Below are positions 22,657-32,254 of a stretch of DNA of 32,676 nt, piece by piece. A program made the position numbers and the translations under genes. This DNA is from Lysobacteraceae bacterium. GTDB taxonomy: Bacteria > Pseudomonadota > Gammaproteobacteria > Xanthomonadales > Rhodanobacteraceae. Where the stretch lies: the NCBI GenBank assembly GCA_018970895.1, contig JAGWVM010000025.1, forward strand, positions 1 through 32,676, read 5' to 3'. Numbering within the stretch: the stretch's first letter is position 1; each line of letters starts with the position of its first letter. Below the pieces are notes generated by a model that had not been told where the DNA came from, searched no databases, and saw nothing but the letters and a program-made list of their open reading frames with translations.

Positions 22657-25176
22657 TCAGCTCGCGCGCAGGTGGCGCGCGGTGATGCCGATGCCCGCGG
22701 CCGCCACTGCGACGGGTGTGCCCTGCGCCACGATGCGTCCGCCCTCGTCGCCCGCGCCGGGACCGAGGTCGATCATCCAGTCGCAGGCGCGGATCACGCG
22801 GCGGTCGTGTTCGACCACGATCACGCTGTGTCCGGCTTCGACCAGCCCGTGCAGCTGCGCCATCAGCCGGTCGACGTCGGCCGGGTGCAGGCCGGTGGTG
22901 GGTTCGTCCAGCACGTACAGCGTGTGGCCGCGCGCCTGGCGCTGCAGCTCGGTGGCCAGCTTGATGCGCTGCGCCTCGCCACCGGAGAGTTCCGTCGCCG
23001 GCTGGCCGAGCCGCAGGTAGCCCAGGCCCACGTCGCGCAACGTGGCGAGCGAACGCGCCAGCGCCGGCACCGCATCGCCGAAGAACGCCACCGCATCGTC
23101 CACGGTCAGCGCCAGCACCTCGGCGATGTGCCTGCCGTTCCAGCGGACCGACAGCGTGTCCTCGTTGTAACGGCTGCCGTGGCAGGTCGGGCACGGCGCG
23201 TACACCGACGGCAGGAACAGCAGGCCGACCGAGACGAAGCCCTCGCCCTCGCAGGTGGAGCAACGTCCCTTGGCCACGTTGAAGGAAAAGCGGCCGGCGT
23301 CGAACTTGCGCTTGCGCGCTTCCGGCGTGGCGGCAAACAGCTTGCGCACGTGGTCGAACAGGCCGGTGTAGGTGGCCAGGTTGGAGCGCGGCGTGCGGCC
23401 GATCGGCTGCTGGTCGACGGTGACCAGCCGGGTAACCGTGTCCATGCCTTCGACGATGCGGCCGCCGGCCGGTGCCGGCGCCTCGCCCGGCAGTTCGTCG
23501 CCCTCTTCTTCCACCGCCCGCGCGGCGCCCAGCGCGTGCCCGACCCGTTCCACCAGCGCCTGGCTCACCAGGCTGGACTTGCCCGCGCCGGAGACGCCGG
23601 TGACCGCGGTCATCACGCCCAGCGGGAACGCCACGTCCAGCCCATCGACGTTGTTGCGCGTGACCGCTTCCAGGCGCAGCCAGCCGGACGGCTCGCGCGG
23701 CGTGCGTGGCGGCAGGTCGGCGTCCTCGAACACGTAGCGGCGTGTCGCCGAAGCCGCGCACGCGGCCAGCCCCGCCAGCGGACCGGCGTGCAGCACCTCG
23801 CCGCCCTGGCTGCCGGCGCCGGGGCCGATGTCGATCACCCAGTCCGCCGCGCGGATCACGTCCAGCTCGTGCTCCACCACGAACACCGAATTGCCGCCCG
23901 CCTTCAAGCGCGCCAATGCACGCAGCAGGGCCTCGGTATCGGCCGGGTGCAGGCCGGCCGACGGCTCGTCCAGCACGTAGACCACGCCGAACAACTGCGC
24001 CTGCAGCTGCGTGGCCAGCCGCAGCCGCTGCAGCTCGCCCGGCGACAGCGTGGGCGTGCTGCGTTCCAGCGACAGGTAGCCAAGGCCCAGCTCGATCAGG
24101 GTGTCGATGCGCGCACCGACGTCGGCGACGATGCGTTCGGCAACCAGCCGCTTTTCGGGATGACCGTCGTCGCGCAAGGACAGCGCCTCCAGCGTGGCCC
24201 GCAGGTGCCGCGCCAGCTGGCGCAGCGGCAGGCCGGAGGCGTGGGCGATGTCGTGCCCGCCGAAGGTGACCGACAGCGCCTCGGGCCGCAGCCGCCGGGC
24301 CCCGCAGGCCGGGCACGGACGCGCCACCATGTAGCGCGCCACGCGCTGCTTGATCGCCGCGCTCTCGCTCTGCGCGAAGCTGTGCATCACGTAGGCGCGC
24401 GCGCTGACGTAGGTGCCCTTGTAGTTGCCCGGCTCGCCGCGCGCGTAGGCAGCCTGCGCCACCTCCGGCGCCACGTCGCGGTAGACCGGCACCACCGGCT
24501 GCTCGTCGGTGAACAGGATCCAGTCGCGCTGGTCCTGCGGCAGCTCGCGCCACGGCCGGTCCACGTCGTACCCCAGCGTGGTGAGGATGTCGCGGTAGTT
24601 CTTGCCCTGCCAACCCTGCGGCCAGCAGGCGACGGCGCGCTCGCGGATGGTCAGTGACGGGTCCGGCACCATCGAGGCCTCGGTGGCGTCGAACACCCGG
24701 CCCAGGCCGTGGCAGTCCGGACACGCGCCGGCCGGCGTGTTCGGCGAGAACGCGTCGGACTCCAGCAGCGATAAGCCCGGCGGGTAGTCGCCGGCGCGCG
24801 AATACAGCATGCGCAGCGCATTGGAGAGCGTGCTCAGGCTGCCGACGGTGGAGCGCGTGCTGGTGCCGCCTCGGCTCTGCTGCAGGGCGACCGCCGGCGG
24901 CAGGCCATCGATGCGCTCCACCGCCGGCACGCCGGCCTGCTCGATCAACCGCCGCGCGTAGGGCGCCACCGACTCGAAATAGCGCCGCTGCGCCTCCGCG
25001 TAGATCGTGCCGAAGGCCAGCGAGGACTTGCCCGACCCCGACACCCCGGTGAACACCACCAGCGCGTCGCGCGGGATGTCCACGCTGACGTTCTTCAGGT
25101 TGTGCTCGCGCGCGCCGCGCACGCGCACGCAGCCGTTGTCACCGGTCGCGCCGGCGTCGGCGGGGAGGCCATTCAT
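22657..25176 (-). CDS. UvrA-like ABC ATPase, class III (no UvrB-binding region)
   Basis: An 839-residue tandem ABC ATPase. It has Walker [10 protein letters not shown] (44-52), zinc-finger pairs CPDCHGLG and CPACG, signature [12 protein letters not shown], a second Walker [10 protein letters not shown], the [17 protein letters not shown] zinc module and signature [12 protein letters not shown]. In canonical UvrA a UvrB-binding domain follows the RMLYSRAG region; here [13 protein letters not shown] runs almost directly into CPDCHGLG, so that domain is missing. Such UvrA2-type proteins are linked to drug or DNA-damage tolerance, not to UvrABC repair. The ATG at 25176 is preferred over an in-frame GTG three codons upstream. 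Confidence 0.93.
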   Translation of the reverse strand: MNGLPADAGATGDNGCVRVRGAREHNLKNVSVDIPRDALVVFTGVSGSGKSSLAFGTIYAEAQRRYFESVAPYARRLIEQAGVPAVERIDGLPPAVALQQSRGGTSTRSTVGSLSTLSNALRMLYSRAGDYPPGLSLLESDAFSPNTPAGACPDCHGLGRVFDATEASMVPDPSLTIRERAVACWPQGWQGKNYRDILTTLGYDVDRPWRELPQDQRDWILFTDEQPVVPVYRDVAPEVAQAAYARGEPGNYKGTYVSARAYVMHSFAQSESAAIKQRVARYMVARPCPACGARRLRPEALSVTFGGHDIAHASGLPLRQLARHLRATLEALSLRDDGHPEKRLVAERIVADVGARIDTLIELGLGYLSLERSTPTLSPGELQRLRLATQLQAQLFGVVYVLDEPSAGLHPADTEALLRALARLKAGGNSVFVVEHELDVIRAADWVIDIGPGAGSQGGEVLHAGPLAGLAACAASATRRYVFEDADLPPRTPREPSGWLRLEAVTRNNVDGLDVAFPLGVMTAVTGVSGAGKSSLVSQALVERVGHALGAARAVEEEGDELPGEAPAPAGGRIVEGMDTVTRLVTVDQQPIGRTPRSNLATYTGLFDHVRKLFAATPEARKRKFDAGRFSFNVAKGRCSTCEGEGFVSVGLLFLPSVYAPCPTCHGSRYNEDTLSVRWNGRHIAEVLALTVDDAVAFFGDAVPALARSLATLRDVGLGYLRLGQPATELSGGEAQRIKLATELQRQARGHTLYVLDEPTTGLHPADVDRLMAQLHGLVEAGHSVIVVEHDRRVIRACDWMIDLGPGAGDEGGRIVAQGTPVAVAAAGIGITARHLRAS

Positions 25177-25347
25177 GCGCGGCACCCGCGCGGAGCGGGG
25201 AACGGCGACGCAGCGGTCAGGGGGCTGGACATCATGCGGGGAACGGACCGTGGAGGGATGACGCCGGCGCGATCGACGTCGCTCCGGCCAGCACCACAGT
25301 CTACGCAGGCGCCGCCGTCCGCGTGGCGGCCATGCGTCCGGGCGGCG

Positions 25348-25986
25348 TCAGTCCGCCGCGTGCATGCGCTGGATGCGCACGGTGGCGCCACCCTCGAAGC
25401 GCACCACGAAGGTGGCGCCCTCGTGCACCTGCCTGACCACCGGCACCACCCGCGGCGGCCGCTCGCGCAGCAACGCCCGGTTGTTGGCGACTTCCGCCCC
25501 GGTCGGGTGCAGCGTCATCGGCGGGCTGAACGACTGGAACGCGACGAAGTGCGAAGCGCAGCCCAGGCAGTCGCTCTGGATCACCGGCATGCGCTGCATC
25601 CAGATGAAGTACTTGTTCTCGTGCCGGATCCACACCCGCCACGGGCTTTGCGGCACCCATCCGACCGCGCCGTCGGCGTTCCACACCCGCACCACGTGGG
25701 CCAGCCGACAATCCGCGCTGGCGCATTCCTGCAGCACCAGATATTCATCATCGGCCAGGTGCACCGGCTGCACGTTCAGGATGTCGTCCTTCACCAGCGC
25801 CTGCGCCGGGAACACCACGGTGGGCATGCGCGCGTCGACCCGGAAATCGCCGGAAATGACGTAGCCGCCGTGGCTCCGCGTGTACGGCGCGGTGACGGTC
25901 ACGCCGGGCAGGCTGGACTGGCGGGAAGCGATCACGGGCGTGAGCGCGGCGATCGCCAGCAGCGATCCGGAAATGATGGCGTGCAT
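25348..25986 (-). CDS. Secreted protein of unknown function with paired cysteines
   Basis: A 212-residue protein starting with a signal peptide (HAIISGSLLAIAALTPVIA). The mature part is beta-rich, with CASADCRLAHVVRVW in the middle and SDCLGCASHF later, so two Cys pairs could form disulfides. It ends with a GATVRIQRMHAAD strand. I do not recognise a family. The ATG at 25986 is preceded by AGGAG at 9 bases; the GTG two codons earlier is too close to that site. It is divergent from the Cache sensor gene with a 149-bp gap. Confidence 0.8.
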   Translation of the reverse strand: MHAIISGSLLAIAALTPVIASRQSSLPGVTVTAPYTRSHGGYVISGDFRVDARMPTVVFPAQALVKDDILNVQPVHLADDEYLVLQECASADCRLAHVVRVWNADGAVGWVPQSPWRVWIRHENKYFIWMQRMPVIQSDCLGCASHFVAFQSFSPPMTLHPTGAEVANNRALLRERPPRVVPVVRQVHEGATFVVRFEGGATVRIQRMHAAD

Positions 25987-26069
25987 CGGCACCGACTCCT
26001 GTCCCCGGGACGGTCCTGCCCGGTGCGGGCACCCTACGCCGATGGACGCACAGCGGCCAGTGCGCCAGC

Positions 26070-26098
26070 TTCGCGTCGGGGGCCGGGCTGGTTATGCT
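26070..26098 (+). promoter_or_regulatory. Candidate sigma-70 promoter for the Cache-HAMP gene
   Basis: TTCGCG (26070-26075) and TATGCT (26093-26098) are separated by 17 bases and lie 37 bases before the start codon. The -10 has four matches to consensus; the -35 is weak. This is a candidate only. Confidence 0.3.
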
Positions 26099-26135
26099 GC
26101 GGTCGTCGGCGGCGCGCCGCCACAGGGGAATCGCC

Positions 26136-27269
26136 ATGCTTCGCCACTCGCTGCGGGTCCGCCTGCTGTTGCCCGTCCTCGCCCTGGTGCTGCTGGCCAC
26201 GGTCGCCGTGACGATCGTGCTGGCCACGGTCGAGGCCGGGCGCGTGCGCCGCGAGGCCACCTCGGCCATCGACCGCCAGACCGCCGCACTGCAGAGCCTG
26301 CTCGAAGTGACCCGCACCGTGATGCTGGACCGCGTGCACGACGGGATGCGCCTGCTGCGCAGGCAGGGCCAGGCGCTCGGCGCGCCGCGGCTCGGTGGCC
26401 CGATCGCGCTGCCCGGCCGTACGGGACCTGCCAGCGACCTGCTGCTGGGCACCACGCCGCAGGGCGACCACTTTGACCTGGTCGACGGCGTCACCGACGT
26501 GGTCGGCGGCACCGCGACGATCTTCGCGCTCAGCGGCAACGACTTCGTGCGCATCGCCACCAACGTGCGCAGGCCCGACGGCAGCCGTGCCGTCGGCACC
26601 GTGCTGGATCCGGGCGGACCGGTGATCGAGCGGATCCGCCACAACGAGAGCTTCTACGGCGTGGTCGACATCCTGGGCACACCCTATGTGACCGGCTACG
26701 AGCCGATACGGCCGGCCGACGGCGGCGGCGCCATCGGCATCTGGTACGTCGGCTACAAGACCGACCTGGCGGCACTGGACCGGGTGATCGGCGACAGCCA
26801 GGTGCTCGATTCGGGCTTCATCGCGCTGTTCGACTCGCGCGGCATGCTGCGCTTCCACTCGCGCACCGGCGCCACCACCCGCACGCAGGACATCGAGCGC
26901 ATCGCCGCGACGCAGCCGGCGGGCTGGGTGATCCGCCGGCAGCCGGTGCCCGGGTGGGGCTTCAGCCTCGTCGCCGCCTACCCGGTCAGCGACGTGGATC
27001 ACGTCATCGCCCGGCAGTCGGCGTGGATCGTGGGCATCGGCCTGCTGGTGTGCGTGCTGCTGCTGGGCCTGCAGTCGGCGCTGATCTGGACGCGGGTGCT
27101 CAAGCCGGTGCAGCATCTGACCGAGGTGGCGGAGGAGCTCAGCCGCGGACGATGGACACACACCATCACCGAGGTGAACCTGCACGACGAGATCGGCACG
27201 CTGGCCAAGGCGATCTCCCGGCTCGCCAACAGCGTCCGCCTGGCAATGGAACGACTCGGCAAGCGTTGA
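26136..27269 (+). CDS. Cache-domain receptor with HAMP but no output domain
   Basis: A 377-residue inner-membrane sensor. It has a first membrane helix (about 9-31) and a periplasmic double-Cache-type ligand-binding region to about 290, containing VDGVTDVVGGTATIFAL and YVGYKTDLAALD. A second membrane helix (about 295-317, WIVGIGLLVCVLLLGLQ) and a HAMP region (about 318-371, ending DEIGTLAKAISRL) follow. The protein ends six residues later, with no methyl-accepting, kinase or cyclase domain. An AGGGGA Shine-Dalgarno precedes the ATG; the frame is open 14 codons upstream. The gene 26 bp downstream encodes a DUF4388-like protein that may be its partner. The truncated end may be the native form. 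Confidence 0.9.
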   Translation: MLRHSLRVRLLLPVLALVLLATVAVTIVLATVEAGRVRREATSAIDRQTAALQSLLEVTRTVMLDRVHDGMRLLRRQGQALGAPRLGGPIALPGRTGPASDLLLGTTPQGDHFDLVDGVTDVVGGTATIFALSGNDFVRIATNVRRPDGSRAVGTVLDPGGPVIERIRHNESFYGVVDILGTPYVTGYEPIRPADGGGAIGIWYVGYKTDLAALDRVIGDSQVLDSGFIALFDSRGMLRFHSRTGATTRTQDIERIAATQPAGWVIRRQPVPGWGFSLVAAYPVSDVDHVIARQSAWIVGIGLLVCVLLLGLQSALIWTRVLKPVQHLTEVAEELSRGRWTHTITEVNLHDEIGTLAKAISRLANSVRLAMERLGKR

Positions 27270-27295
27270 ACCGGCAGGCAGACAAACCGCGACCC

Positions 27296-27877
27296 ATGCC
27301 CAACGAGCTCCGCCCGCTGATCGAGATCCTGCGCGACCTGAAGTCGCTGTCGCTGCAAAAGGCGTCGGGCTTCTTCTTCGTGGTCACCGAGGACAACCAC
27401 TCCTGCACCATCCGCCTGCACGGCGGCCAGGTGGAAGACGTGGTGTTCAGCCGCCACCGCGGCGACGAAGCGGTGAAACTGCTGGCACGCGTGCCGGCCG
27501 GTCGCGCCCGTTTCCAGGCCGACCCGACCCGCTCCAGCCCGGTGCAGGTGGCACTGGGCCCGGCCTCGCTGGCGTGGCTGGGCGGGGGCTTCGAGCGGCA
27601 GGTGCCCGACGTGCCGGCCCCGGCACCGTCGCATGCCCGGGCCGAGGCCTCGGCGCACGCCGACGTGGCCAGTCTCGCCCCGGCGCAGCGCGAGATCCTC
27701 GGCCACATCGCGCTCGACTATTTCGGCCCGATCGCCGGACTGCTGTGCGAGGAGGCGCTCGGCCGTCCCGGCAGCATCGACCGCGCGCTGGTCGAGCTGG
27801 CCTCCAACCTTCCCGCCCGCGATCAGGAAGATGCGTTTCTCGACGAGGCGCGACGCGCGCTCGGCCTGTCCCGCTGA
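27296..27877 (+). CDS. DUF4388/PATAN-like signalling accessory protein
   Basis: A 193-residue soluble protein. The N-terminal 75 residues (LSLQKASGFFFVV..., then IRLHGGQVEDVVF and DEAVKLLARVPAGRARF) have the pattern of DUF4388/PATAN domains. These consist of a short beta-hairpin with a glycine-bearing turn and a helix, and occur in response-regulator and gliding/chemotaxis-type proteins. A Pro/Ala-rich linker follows. The C-terminal part (AQREILGHIALDYFGPIAGLLCEEAL) is an alpha-helical domain seen with it. The gene follows the Cache-HAMP gene by 26 bp and probably belongs to the same transcript. The Shine-Dalgarno is poor. Confidence 0.75.
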   Translation: MPNELRPLIEILRDLKSLSLQKASGFFFVVTEDNHSCTIRLHGGQVEDVVFSRHRGDEAVKLLARVPAGRARFQADPTRSSPVQVALGPASLAWLGGGFERQVPDVPAPAPSHARAEASAHADVASLAPAQREILGHIALDYFGPIAGLLCEEALGRPGSIDRALVELASNLPARDQEDAFLDEARRALGLSR

Positions 27878-27940
27878 TCGGACCGGACGGCGCCTCGCCG
27901 GCGGCGGACCCTGGACCGCCCCACCCTGCTGGAGTCCACC

Positions 27941-29008
27941 GTGCCCTCGCTTCGCGATCATCGCCTGACCCGGCTGCTCGGCATCGATCATCCGCTGCTG
28001 CTGGCCCCGATGGCCGGGGCCGGGGACGAGGCGCTGGCCGTCGCCATTGCCCGGGCCGGCGGACTGGGCTCGCTGCCCTGTGCGATGCTCGAAGCCGACA
28101 CCCTGCGCGCCCGGGTGGCGCGCTTCCGCACGGCGATCGACGCGCCGCTCAACCTCAATTTCTTCTGCCATGCGGAAGCGCTGCCGGATGCCGTCCGCGA
28201 GGCGCGCTGGCGCGAGCGGCTGGCACCGTATTACGACGCGCTCGGCATCCCGCGCGACACCCGGGCCCGTACCGCGCGGCGACGACCGTTCGACGCCGAG
28301 GCCTGCACCGCGGTGGAAGCGCTGCGACCGGAGGTGGTGAGCTTCCACTTCGGCCTGCCTGCGCCCGCCCTGCTGGCGCGGGTGAAGGCCTGCGGCGCGC
28401 GGGTGCTGGGCTGTGCGACCACGGTGGAGGAAGCGCGCTGGCTGGCCGCGCATGGGTGCGATGCGATCATCGCCCAGGGCTGGGAGGCCGGCGGCCATCG
28501 CGGCGCGTTCCTGGAGGCGCCGTTGGCGGTGCAGCCGGGCCTGTTCGCCCTGCTGCCGCAGGTGGTCGACGCGGTCGACTGCCCGGTGATCGCCGCCGGC
28601 GGCATCGGCGATGCGCGGGCGATCCGCGCGGCGCACGCGCTGGGAGCCGCCGGCGTGCAGCTGGGCACGGCGTTCCTGCTCAGCGACGAGGCACGTATCC
28701 GTCCGGTCCACCGCGCCGCGCTGCAGTCGCCGCGCGCCGGGCGGACCGCGGTGACGAACCTGTTCTCCGGCCGGCCCGCGCGCGGCATCGTCAACCGGCT
28801 GATGGAGGAACTGGGACCGATGTCGGATGACGCACCCGCATTCCCTGCCGCCGGCGCCGCGCTGGCGCCACTGCGCGAACGGACCGAGCCGGACGGCATC
28901 GACGACTTCGTCAACCTGTGGGCCGGCGAGGCGGCGCCACTGGCGCGGACCGGACCGGCCGGGACGATCGCCCGGGAGCTGATCGAGGCGGCCTTCAAAC
29001 CGTCCTGA
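27941..29008 (+). CDS. Nitronate monooxygenase (2-nitropropane dioxygenase family)
   Basis: A 355-residue FMN-dependent TIM-barrel enzyme that oxidises toxic alkyl nitronates to carbonyls plus nitrite. Features are LLAPMAGAGD near 20-29, LNLNFFCH, the FMN-binding GWEAGGHRG block with its His, and PVIAAGGIGDARAI with the phosphate-binding GGIGD, then GAAGVQLGTAFL. It starts with GTG at 27941; GGAG precedes it at a good distance. It is 63 bp after the DUF4388-like gene and could be cotranscribed, although functions do not obviously match. Confidence 0.94.
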   Translation: MPSLRDHRLTRLLGIDHPLLLAPMAGAGDEALAVAIARAGGLGSLPCAMLEADTLRARVARFRTAIDAPLNLNFFCHAEALPDAVREARWRERLAPYYDALGIPRDTRARTARRRPFDAEACTAVEALRPEVVSFHFGLPAPALLARVKACGARVLGCATTVEEARWLAAHGCDAIIAQGWEAGGHRGAFLEAPLAVQPGLFALLPQVVDAVDCPVIAAGGIGDARAIRAAHALGAAGVQLGTAFLLSDEARIRPVHRAALQSPRAGRTAVTNLFSGRPARGIVNRLMEELGPMSDDAPAFPAAGAALAPLRERTEPDGIDDFVNLWAGEAAPLARTGPAGTIARELIEAAFKPS

Positions 29009-29017
29009 CCGGACCGG

Positions 29018-29350
29018 TCAGCGCGTGCGTGGCGCCTTCGGCCGGCGCCGCGGCAGCGCCGCAGCCGTCGCCCGCAGCAGGCGCCCGAGCCGCTCGCCGT
29101 CATCGAGCCCCTCGTCCAGCCGCCCGTGCGGCTTCGCCCCGGGATACGGCGGCGCCTAGTCCACCGCGTCGAGCAGCGCACGGCCGGCGTCGGTCGGCTT
29201 CACGAACAGCATGTTGTCGCAGACCAGGGCCACCACGCGGCCCTCCAGGTACAGCGCGTACTCGCCGGACATCTTCCGGTACGACAGCGCGTCGCCCAGC
29301 CCGGCCTGCCCTCACACGCAGGCGACGACATCGACGTCCGAGGCCTTCAG
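29018..29350 (-). pseudogene. TfoX/Sxy N-terminal-domain protein, disrupted
   Basis: Minus-strand translation shows clear TfoX_N signatures: SYRKMSGEYALYLEGRVVAL, DNMLFVKPT and PPYPGAK, ending in LPRRRPKAPRTR and a stop (TGA at 29018-29020). The frame is 110 codons, near normal length, but is broken by two in-frame stops: TGA at 29312-29314 and TAG at 29156-29158 (CAG to TAG is the simplest origin). The expected start, at 29350, reads CTG and overlaps the upstream gene's stop as CTGA, in place of the usual ATGA. Functional TfoX proteins are linked to competence or small regulatory roles. This copy is almost certainly non-functional. Confidence 0.85.
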
Positions 29351-29856
29351 GGCCTGGCGGCGTGCCTGGCGCGGGTCTTCGGGTCGGTCGGACAGCCGTC
29401 GATCTGCACGCTGTAGGTGATGCCGGCGATGCGCCACGGCCCGCTGCCGTCCTTCACCAGCGCAAAGCTGTCGATGCCGCAGTGGGAGAACCTGCCGTCG
29501 AGGTGGAAATCGTAGGGCGCCCACACCTGGGCCAGCCCGTCGGCAACGATCACCTTCGGTGACCGGATGCGCTCGCGCCATGCGCCCTTGCCGGTGGCCA
29601 GGGCCTGCAGGAAGTCCTCGTCCCGCTCCATCTTGATGCGGCCGTCCGGCCCGCGAACGGCGAAGGTGGTGCCGGGTACCAGCAGCGCGCGCATCGCCGC
29701 GGCGTCGTGCTTCGCCAGGGCGACGAAGGTCCGGTCGACCACGTCGAGCACGGCCTTGCGCTCGGCGGCCGACGTGCCGGCCGCCTGCACGGGCGCGGCG
29801 GCGGCCAGCGTCATCACGGACATCGCTACGGCGGCAGGCAGGAAGGACGGACGCAT
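29347..29856 (-). CDS. Secreted SnoaL/NTF2-like protein
   Basis: A 169-residue protein with a signal peptide (residues 1-26, FLPAAVAMSVMTLAAAAPVQA). The mature part has a SnoaL/NTF2-like fold pattern: AERKAVLDVVDRTFVALAKHDAAAM (helix), then strands FAVRGPDGRIKM, VWAPYDFHLDGRFSHCGIDSFAL and WRIAGITYS. Related proteins include DUF4440-type secreted NTF2-like proteins of unknown substrate. The ATG at 29856 has GGGAG upstream. Its stop overlaps the disrupted TfoX gene (position 29347-29350), so the two were probably one operon. Confidence 0.85.
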   Translation of the reverse strand: MRPSFLPAAVAMSVMTLAAAAPVQAAGTSAAERKAVLDVVDRTFVALAKHDAAAMRALLVPGTTFAVRGPDGRIKMERDEDFLQALATGKGAWRERIRSPKVIVADGLAQVWAPYDFHLDGRFSHCGIDSFALVKDGSGPWRIAGITYSVQIDGCPTDPKTRARHAARP

Positions 29857-30005
29857 GGCGGCTCCCGGGTCGGCAAAGGAGGCCGCAGCATCGCGCGTTC
29901 ATGCGCGGCGTGCATGTGACTCCGGGCAGGCCTTCCGGCACGTATGCCTTGCGTGCGCCGGGACGGGCACCCATCCAGACGTTTCCCCACCTGTGCGAGG
30001 TTCCC

Positions 30006-31145
30006 ATGCGATCGTTCGGCAAAGCTGCCCAGGGCCTCCGGCTCGAGCGCCTGCGCGACCTGCCCCTGTGGGACGGCGAGCGGCTGCGCAACATCCATCC
30101 CGTGCTGCCCGGCCTGCGCGATCCGGCGACGCCACGCCCGGCGCTGCGCGAGTTCCTGCGTGAGGATCCCGACCGCCGCCCGGCGGCGCCGCTGCCGGCG
30201 CACGACCCGCGCGAGGCCTGGCAACGCCGGCCGGCCAGCGGCCTGCGCGCGACCTGGCTGGGCCATTCCACCGTACTGCTGGAGATCGACGGCTGGCGCG
30301 TCCTCACCGATCCGGTCTGGGGCGAGCGCGCCTCGCCGTTCACCCTGATGGGCCCGAAGCGCTTCCAGCCGGCGCCGGTGACCCTGCGCCAGCTGCCCGC
30401 GGTGGACGCGGTGGTGATCTCCCACGACCACTACGACCACCTGGACTACCCGACCATCCGCGCGCTGGCGAAGTCCAGCGTGCCCTTCGTCACCTCGCTG
30501 GGCGTGGGCGCGCACCTGGAGGCCTGGGGCATCGCGCCGGAGCGGATCACCGAGCTCACCTGGTGGGAGAGCCACCGCATCCCCGGCACCGGCCTCACGG
30601 TGACCGCGGCGCCGTCGCAGCATTTCTCCGGCCGCGGGCTGAAGGACCGCAACCAGACTCTGTGGTCCTCGCTGGTGCTGGCCGGCGAGCGCCATCGCGT
30701 GTTCTTCAGCGGCGACACCGGCCTAACCACCGAGTACGAAGTCATCCGCGACCGGCTCGGCCCGTTCGACCTGGTGATGCTGGAGGTCGGGGCGTTCCAT
30801 CCCTCGTGGGGCGACATCCACCTGGGGCCGGAGAATGCGCTCCAGGCGCATCGCCTGCTCGGCGGCGGCGTGTTGCTGCCGGTGCACTGGGGCACTTTCT
30901 CGCTGTCCACGCATGCCTGGGACCAGCCGGTGGAAACCCTGCTGGCGCAGGCCGATCCGGCGCACGCCCACCTGCTGCTGCCGCGGCTGGGCGAACCGGT
31001 GGAGCCGGCCGAGCGCCGGCCGGCAATGCCGTGGTGGCGACCATCGGTGCGCCGCGATCGTGCCGCGCCGTCGGCCGCGCCAGCGACCGGCGCCGACGTT
31101 GCCGACGACGCCGCCAACGATGACCTGGCCTGGCCACTGGATTGA
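30006..31145 (+). CDS. NAPE-PLD-like metallo-beta-lactamase-fold hydrolase
   Basis: A 379-residue protein of the NAPE-PLD/UlaG branch of the metallo-beta-lactamase fold. GHSTVLLEIDG (86-96) leads the fold. The metal motif is HDHYDHLD (H140, H142, D144, H145), with SGDTG further on and PVHWGTF near 290-300. The family hydrolyses phosphodiester or lactone bonds of lipids and small molecules. No signal peptide is seen. A GAGG Shine-Dalgarno precedes ATG 30006; a longer upstream frame exists but lacks a good start. The C-terminus ends in a low-complexity Ala/Asp tail. Confidence 0.93.
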   Translation: MRSFGKAAQGLRLERLRDLPLWDGERLRNIHPVLPGLRDPATPRPALREFLREDPDRRPAAPLPAHDPREAWQRRPASGLRATWLGHSTVLLEIDGWRVLTDPVWGERASPFTLMGPKRFQPAPVTLRQLPAVDAVVISHDHYDHLDYPTIRALAKSSVPFVTSLGVGAHLEAWGIAPERITELTWWESHRIPGTGLTVTAAPSQHFSGRGLKDRNQTLWSSLVLAGERHRVFFSGDTGLTTEYEVIRDRLGPFDLVMLEVGAFHPSWGDIHLGPENALQAHRLLGGGVLLPVHWGTFSLSTHAWDQPVETLLAQADPAHAHLLLPRLGEPVEPAERRPAMPWWRPSVRRDRAAPSAAPATGADVADDAANDDLAWPLD

Positions 31146-31248
31146 GCGCGCCGCTCCGGCTGCAAACGTATGCAGCGCGGTCGGCGCTTCCGGTGGCCGC
31201 GCCATGCTGCTATCCGTTCGGCATCGCGCCCCGTCCGACGGAAGTCCC

Positions 31249-32196
31249 ATGCCGACCCCGCCCGCCCGCCTGATCGCCCGCCTCGCCGCGCTGCTCGCCG
31301 TGGTCACCGTGCCGGCGGTGGCGGCTGCGCCCCCCGCCCCGCTGCCGCACGTGGCCGCCGGCCGCATCGTGCGGCTGCAGGAGACCTCGCGCTTCGTGCC
31401 ACCACATACGGTGGACGTGTGGCTGCCGCCCGGCTACCCGGCGCAGGCGCCCTACGCGGTGCTGTACATGTTCGACGGACAGATGTTGTTCGACGCCACG
31501 CAGACCTGGAACCACCAGTCCTGGCGCGCCGCCGACACCGCCGCCGCGCTGATCCGCGACGGCCGCACCCGCCCGTTCATCATCGTCGGCCTGTGGAACG
31601 CCGGCGAGCGCCGCGAGAGCGCGTACTACCCGCAGAAGGTCTGGCGCTCGCTCACCGATGCCGAGCGCCGGCGCGCCCGCGCGATGGAGCTGAAGCTGCC
31701 GGTGGCGCCCTATTCCGACGACACCTTGCGCTTCCTCGTCGAGGAACTTAAGCCACGCATCGACCGGCGCTTTCGCGTGGCCACCGACGCGGCCGACACC
31801 GCGGTGATGGGCTCGAGCATGGGCGGGTTGATGGCGATGTACGCGATCAGCGAATACCCGCAGGTGTTCGGCGGCGCCGGCTGCCTGTCCACGCACTGGC
31901 CGGGCACCGCGCTCCGGCCGCACGCGGACAATCCGAGTCCGGACGCTTTCGTCGCCTACCTCCACGCCCACGCCCCGGCACCGGCCGGACACCGGATCTA
32001 CTTCGATCACGGCACCGCCACGCTGGACGCGATGTATGCGCCCACCCAGCAGCGGGTGGACCGGCTGTTCCGTGCCCGCGGCTACACCGCGGCGGACTAT
32101 CGCAGCGCGGTGTTCCCCGGTGCGGCCCACACCGAGGACGCCTGGGCCGCGCGGCTGGACCAGCCGATGACGTTCCTGCTGCCGCCGCGCCGTTGA
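31249..32196 (+). CDS. Secreted alpha/beta-hydrolase, esterase family
   Basis: A 315-residue protein with a signal peptide ([21 protein letters not shown]). It has the esterase PF00756-type fold: [14 protein letters not shown] (69-82), then [13 protein letters not shown], the nucleophile elbow GSSMGG with Ser190 and [11 protein letters not shown] with the catalytic His near the end. Relatives include enterochelin esterase and secreted feruloyl-like esterases; the substrate is unknown. GGAAG precedes ATG 31249, and the open frame runs further upstream without a better start. It is 103 bp after the metallo-hydrolase on the same strand. Confidence 0.93.
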   Translation: MPTPPARLIARLAALLAVVTVPAVAAAPPAPLPHVAAGRIVRLQETSRFVPPHTVDVWLPPGYPAQAPYAVLYMFDGQMLFDATQTWNHQSWRAADTAAALIRDGRTRPFIIVGLWNAGERRESAYYPQKVWRSLTDAERRRARAMELKLPVAPYSDDTLRFLVEELKPRIDRRFRVATDAADTAVMGSSMGGLMAMYAISEYPQVFGGAGCLSTHWPGTALRPHADNPSPDAFVAYLHAHAPAPAGHRIYFDHGTATLDAMYAPTQQRVDRLFRARGYTAADYRSAVFPGAAHTEDAWAARLDQPMTFLLPPRR

Positions 32197-32254
32197 ACCC
32201 GATCCGGCCCTGCCCCACGTACAAGGCTTCGTCCCTTTTCCAGGAGTAGCCGCC

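Noticed and set aside
20211..22685. Plus-strand open frame of more than 800 codons
   Set aside because: It is antisense to the SGNH/MBOAT/GST genes and has low-complexity Arg/His/Gln-rich translation with no motifs.
22483..24657. Plus-strand open frame of more than 700 codons
   Set aside because: It is antisense to the UvrA-like gene with no recognisable domain. High GC keeps antisense frames open.
31159..31176. GCTGCA-N6-TGCAGC inverted repeat before the esterase gene
   Set aside because: The 6-bp arms and lack of any match to a known operator make it uninformative alone.
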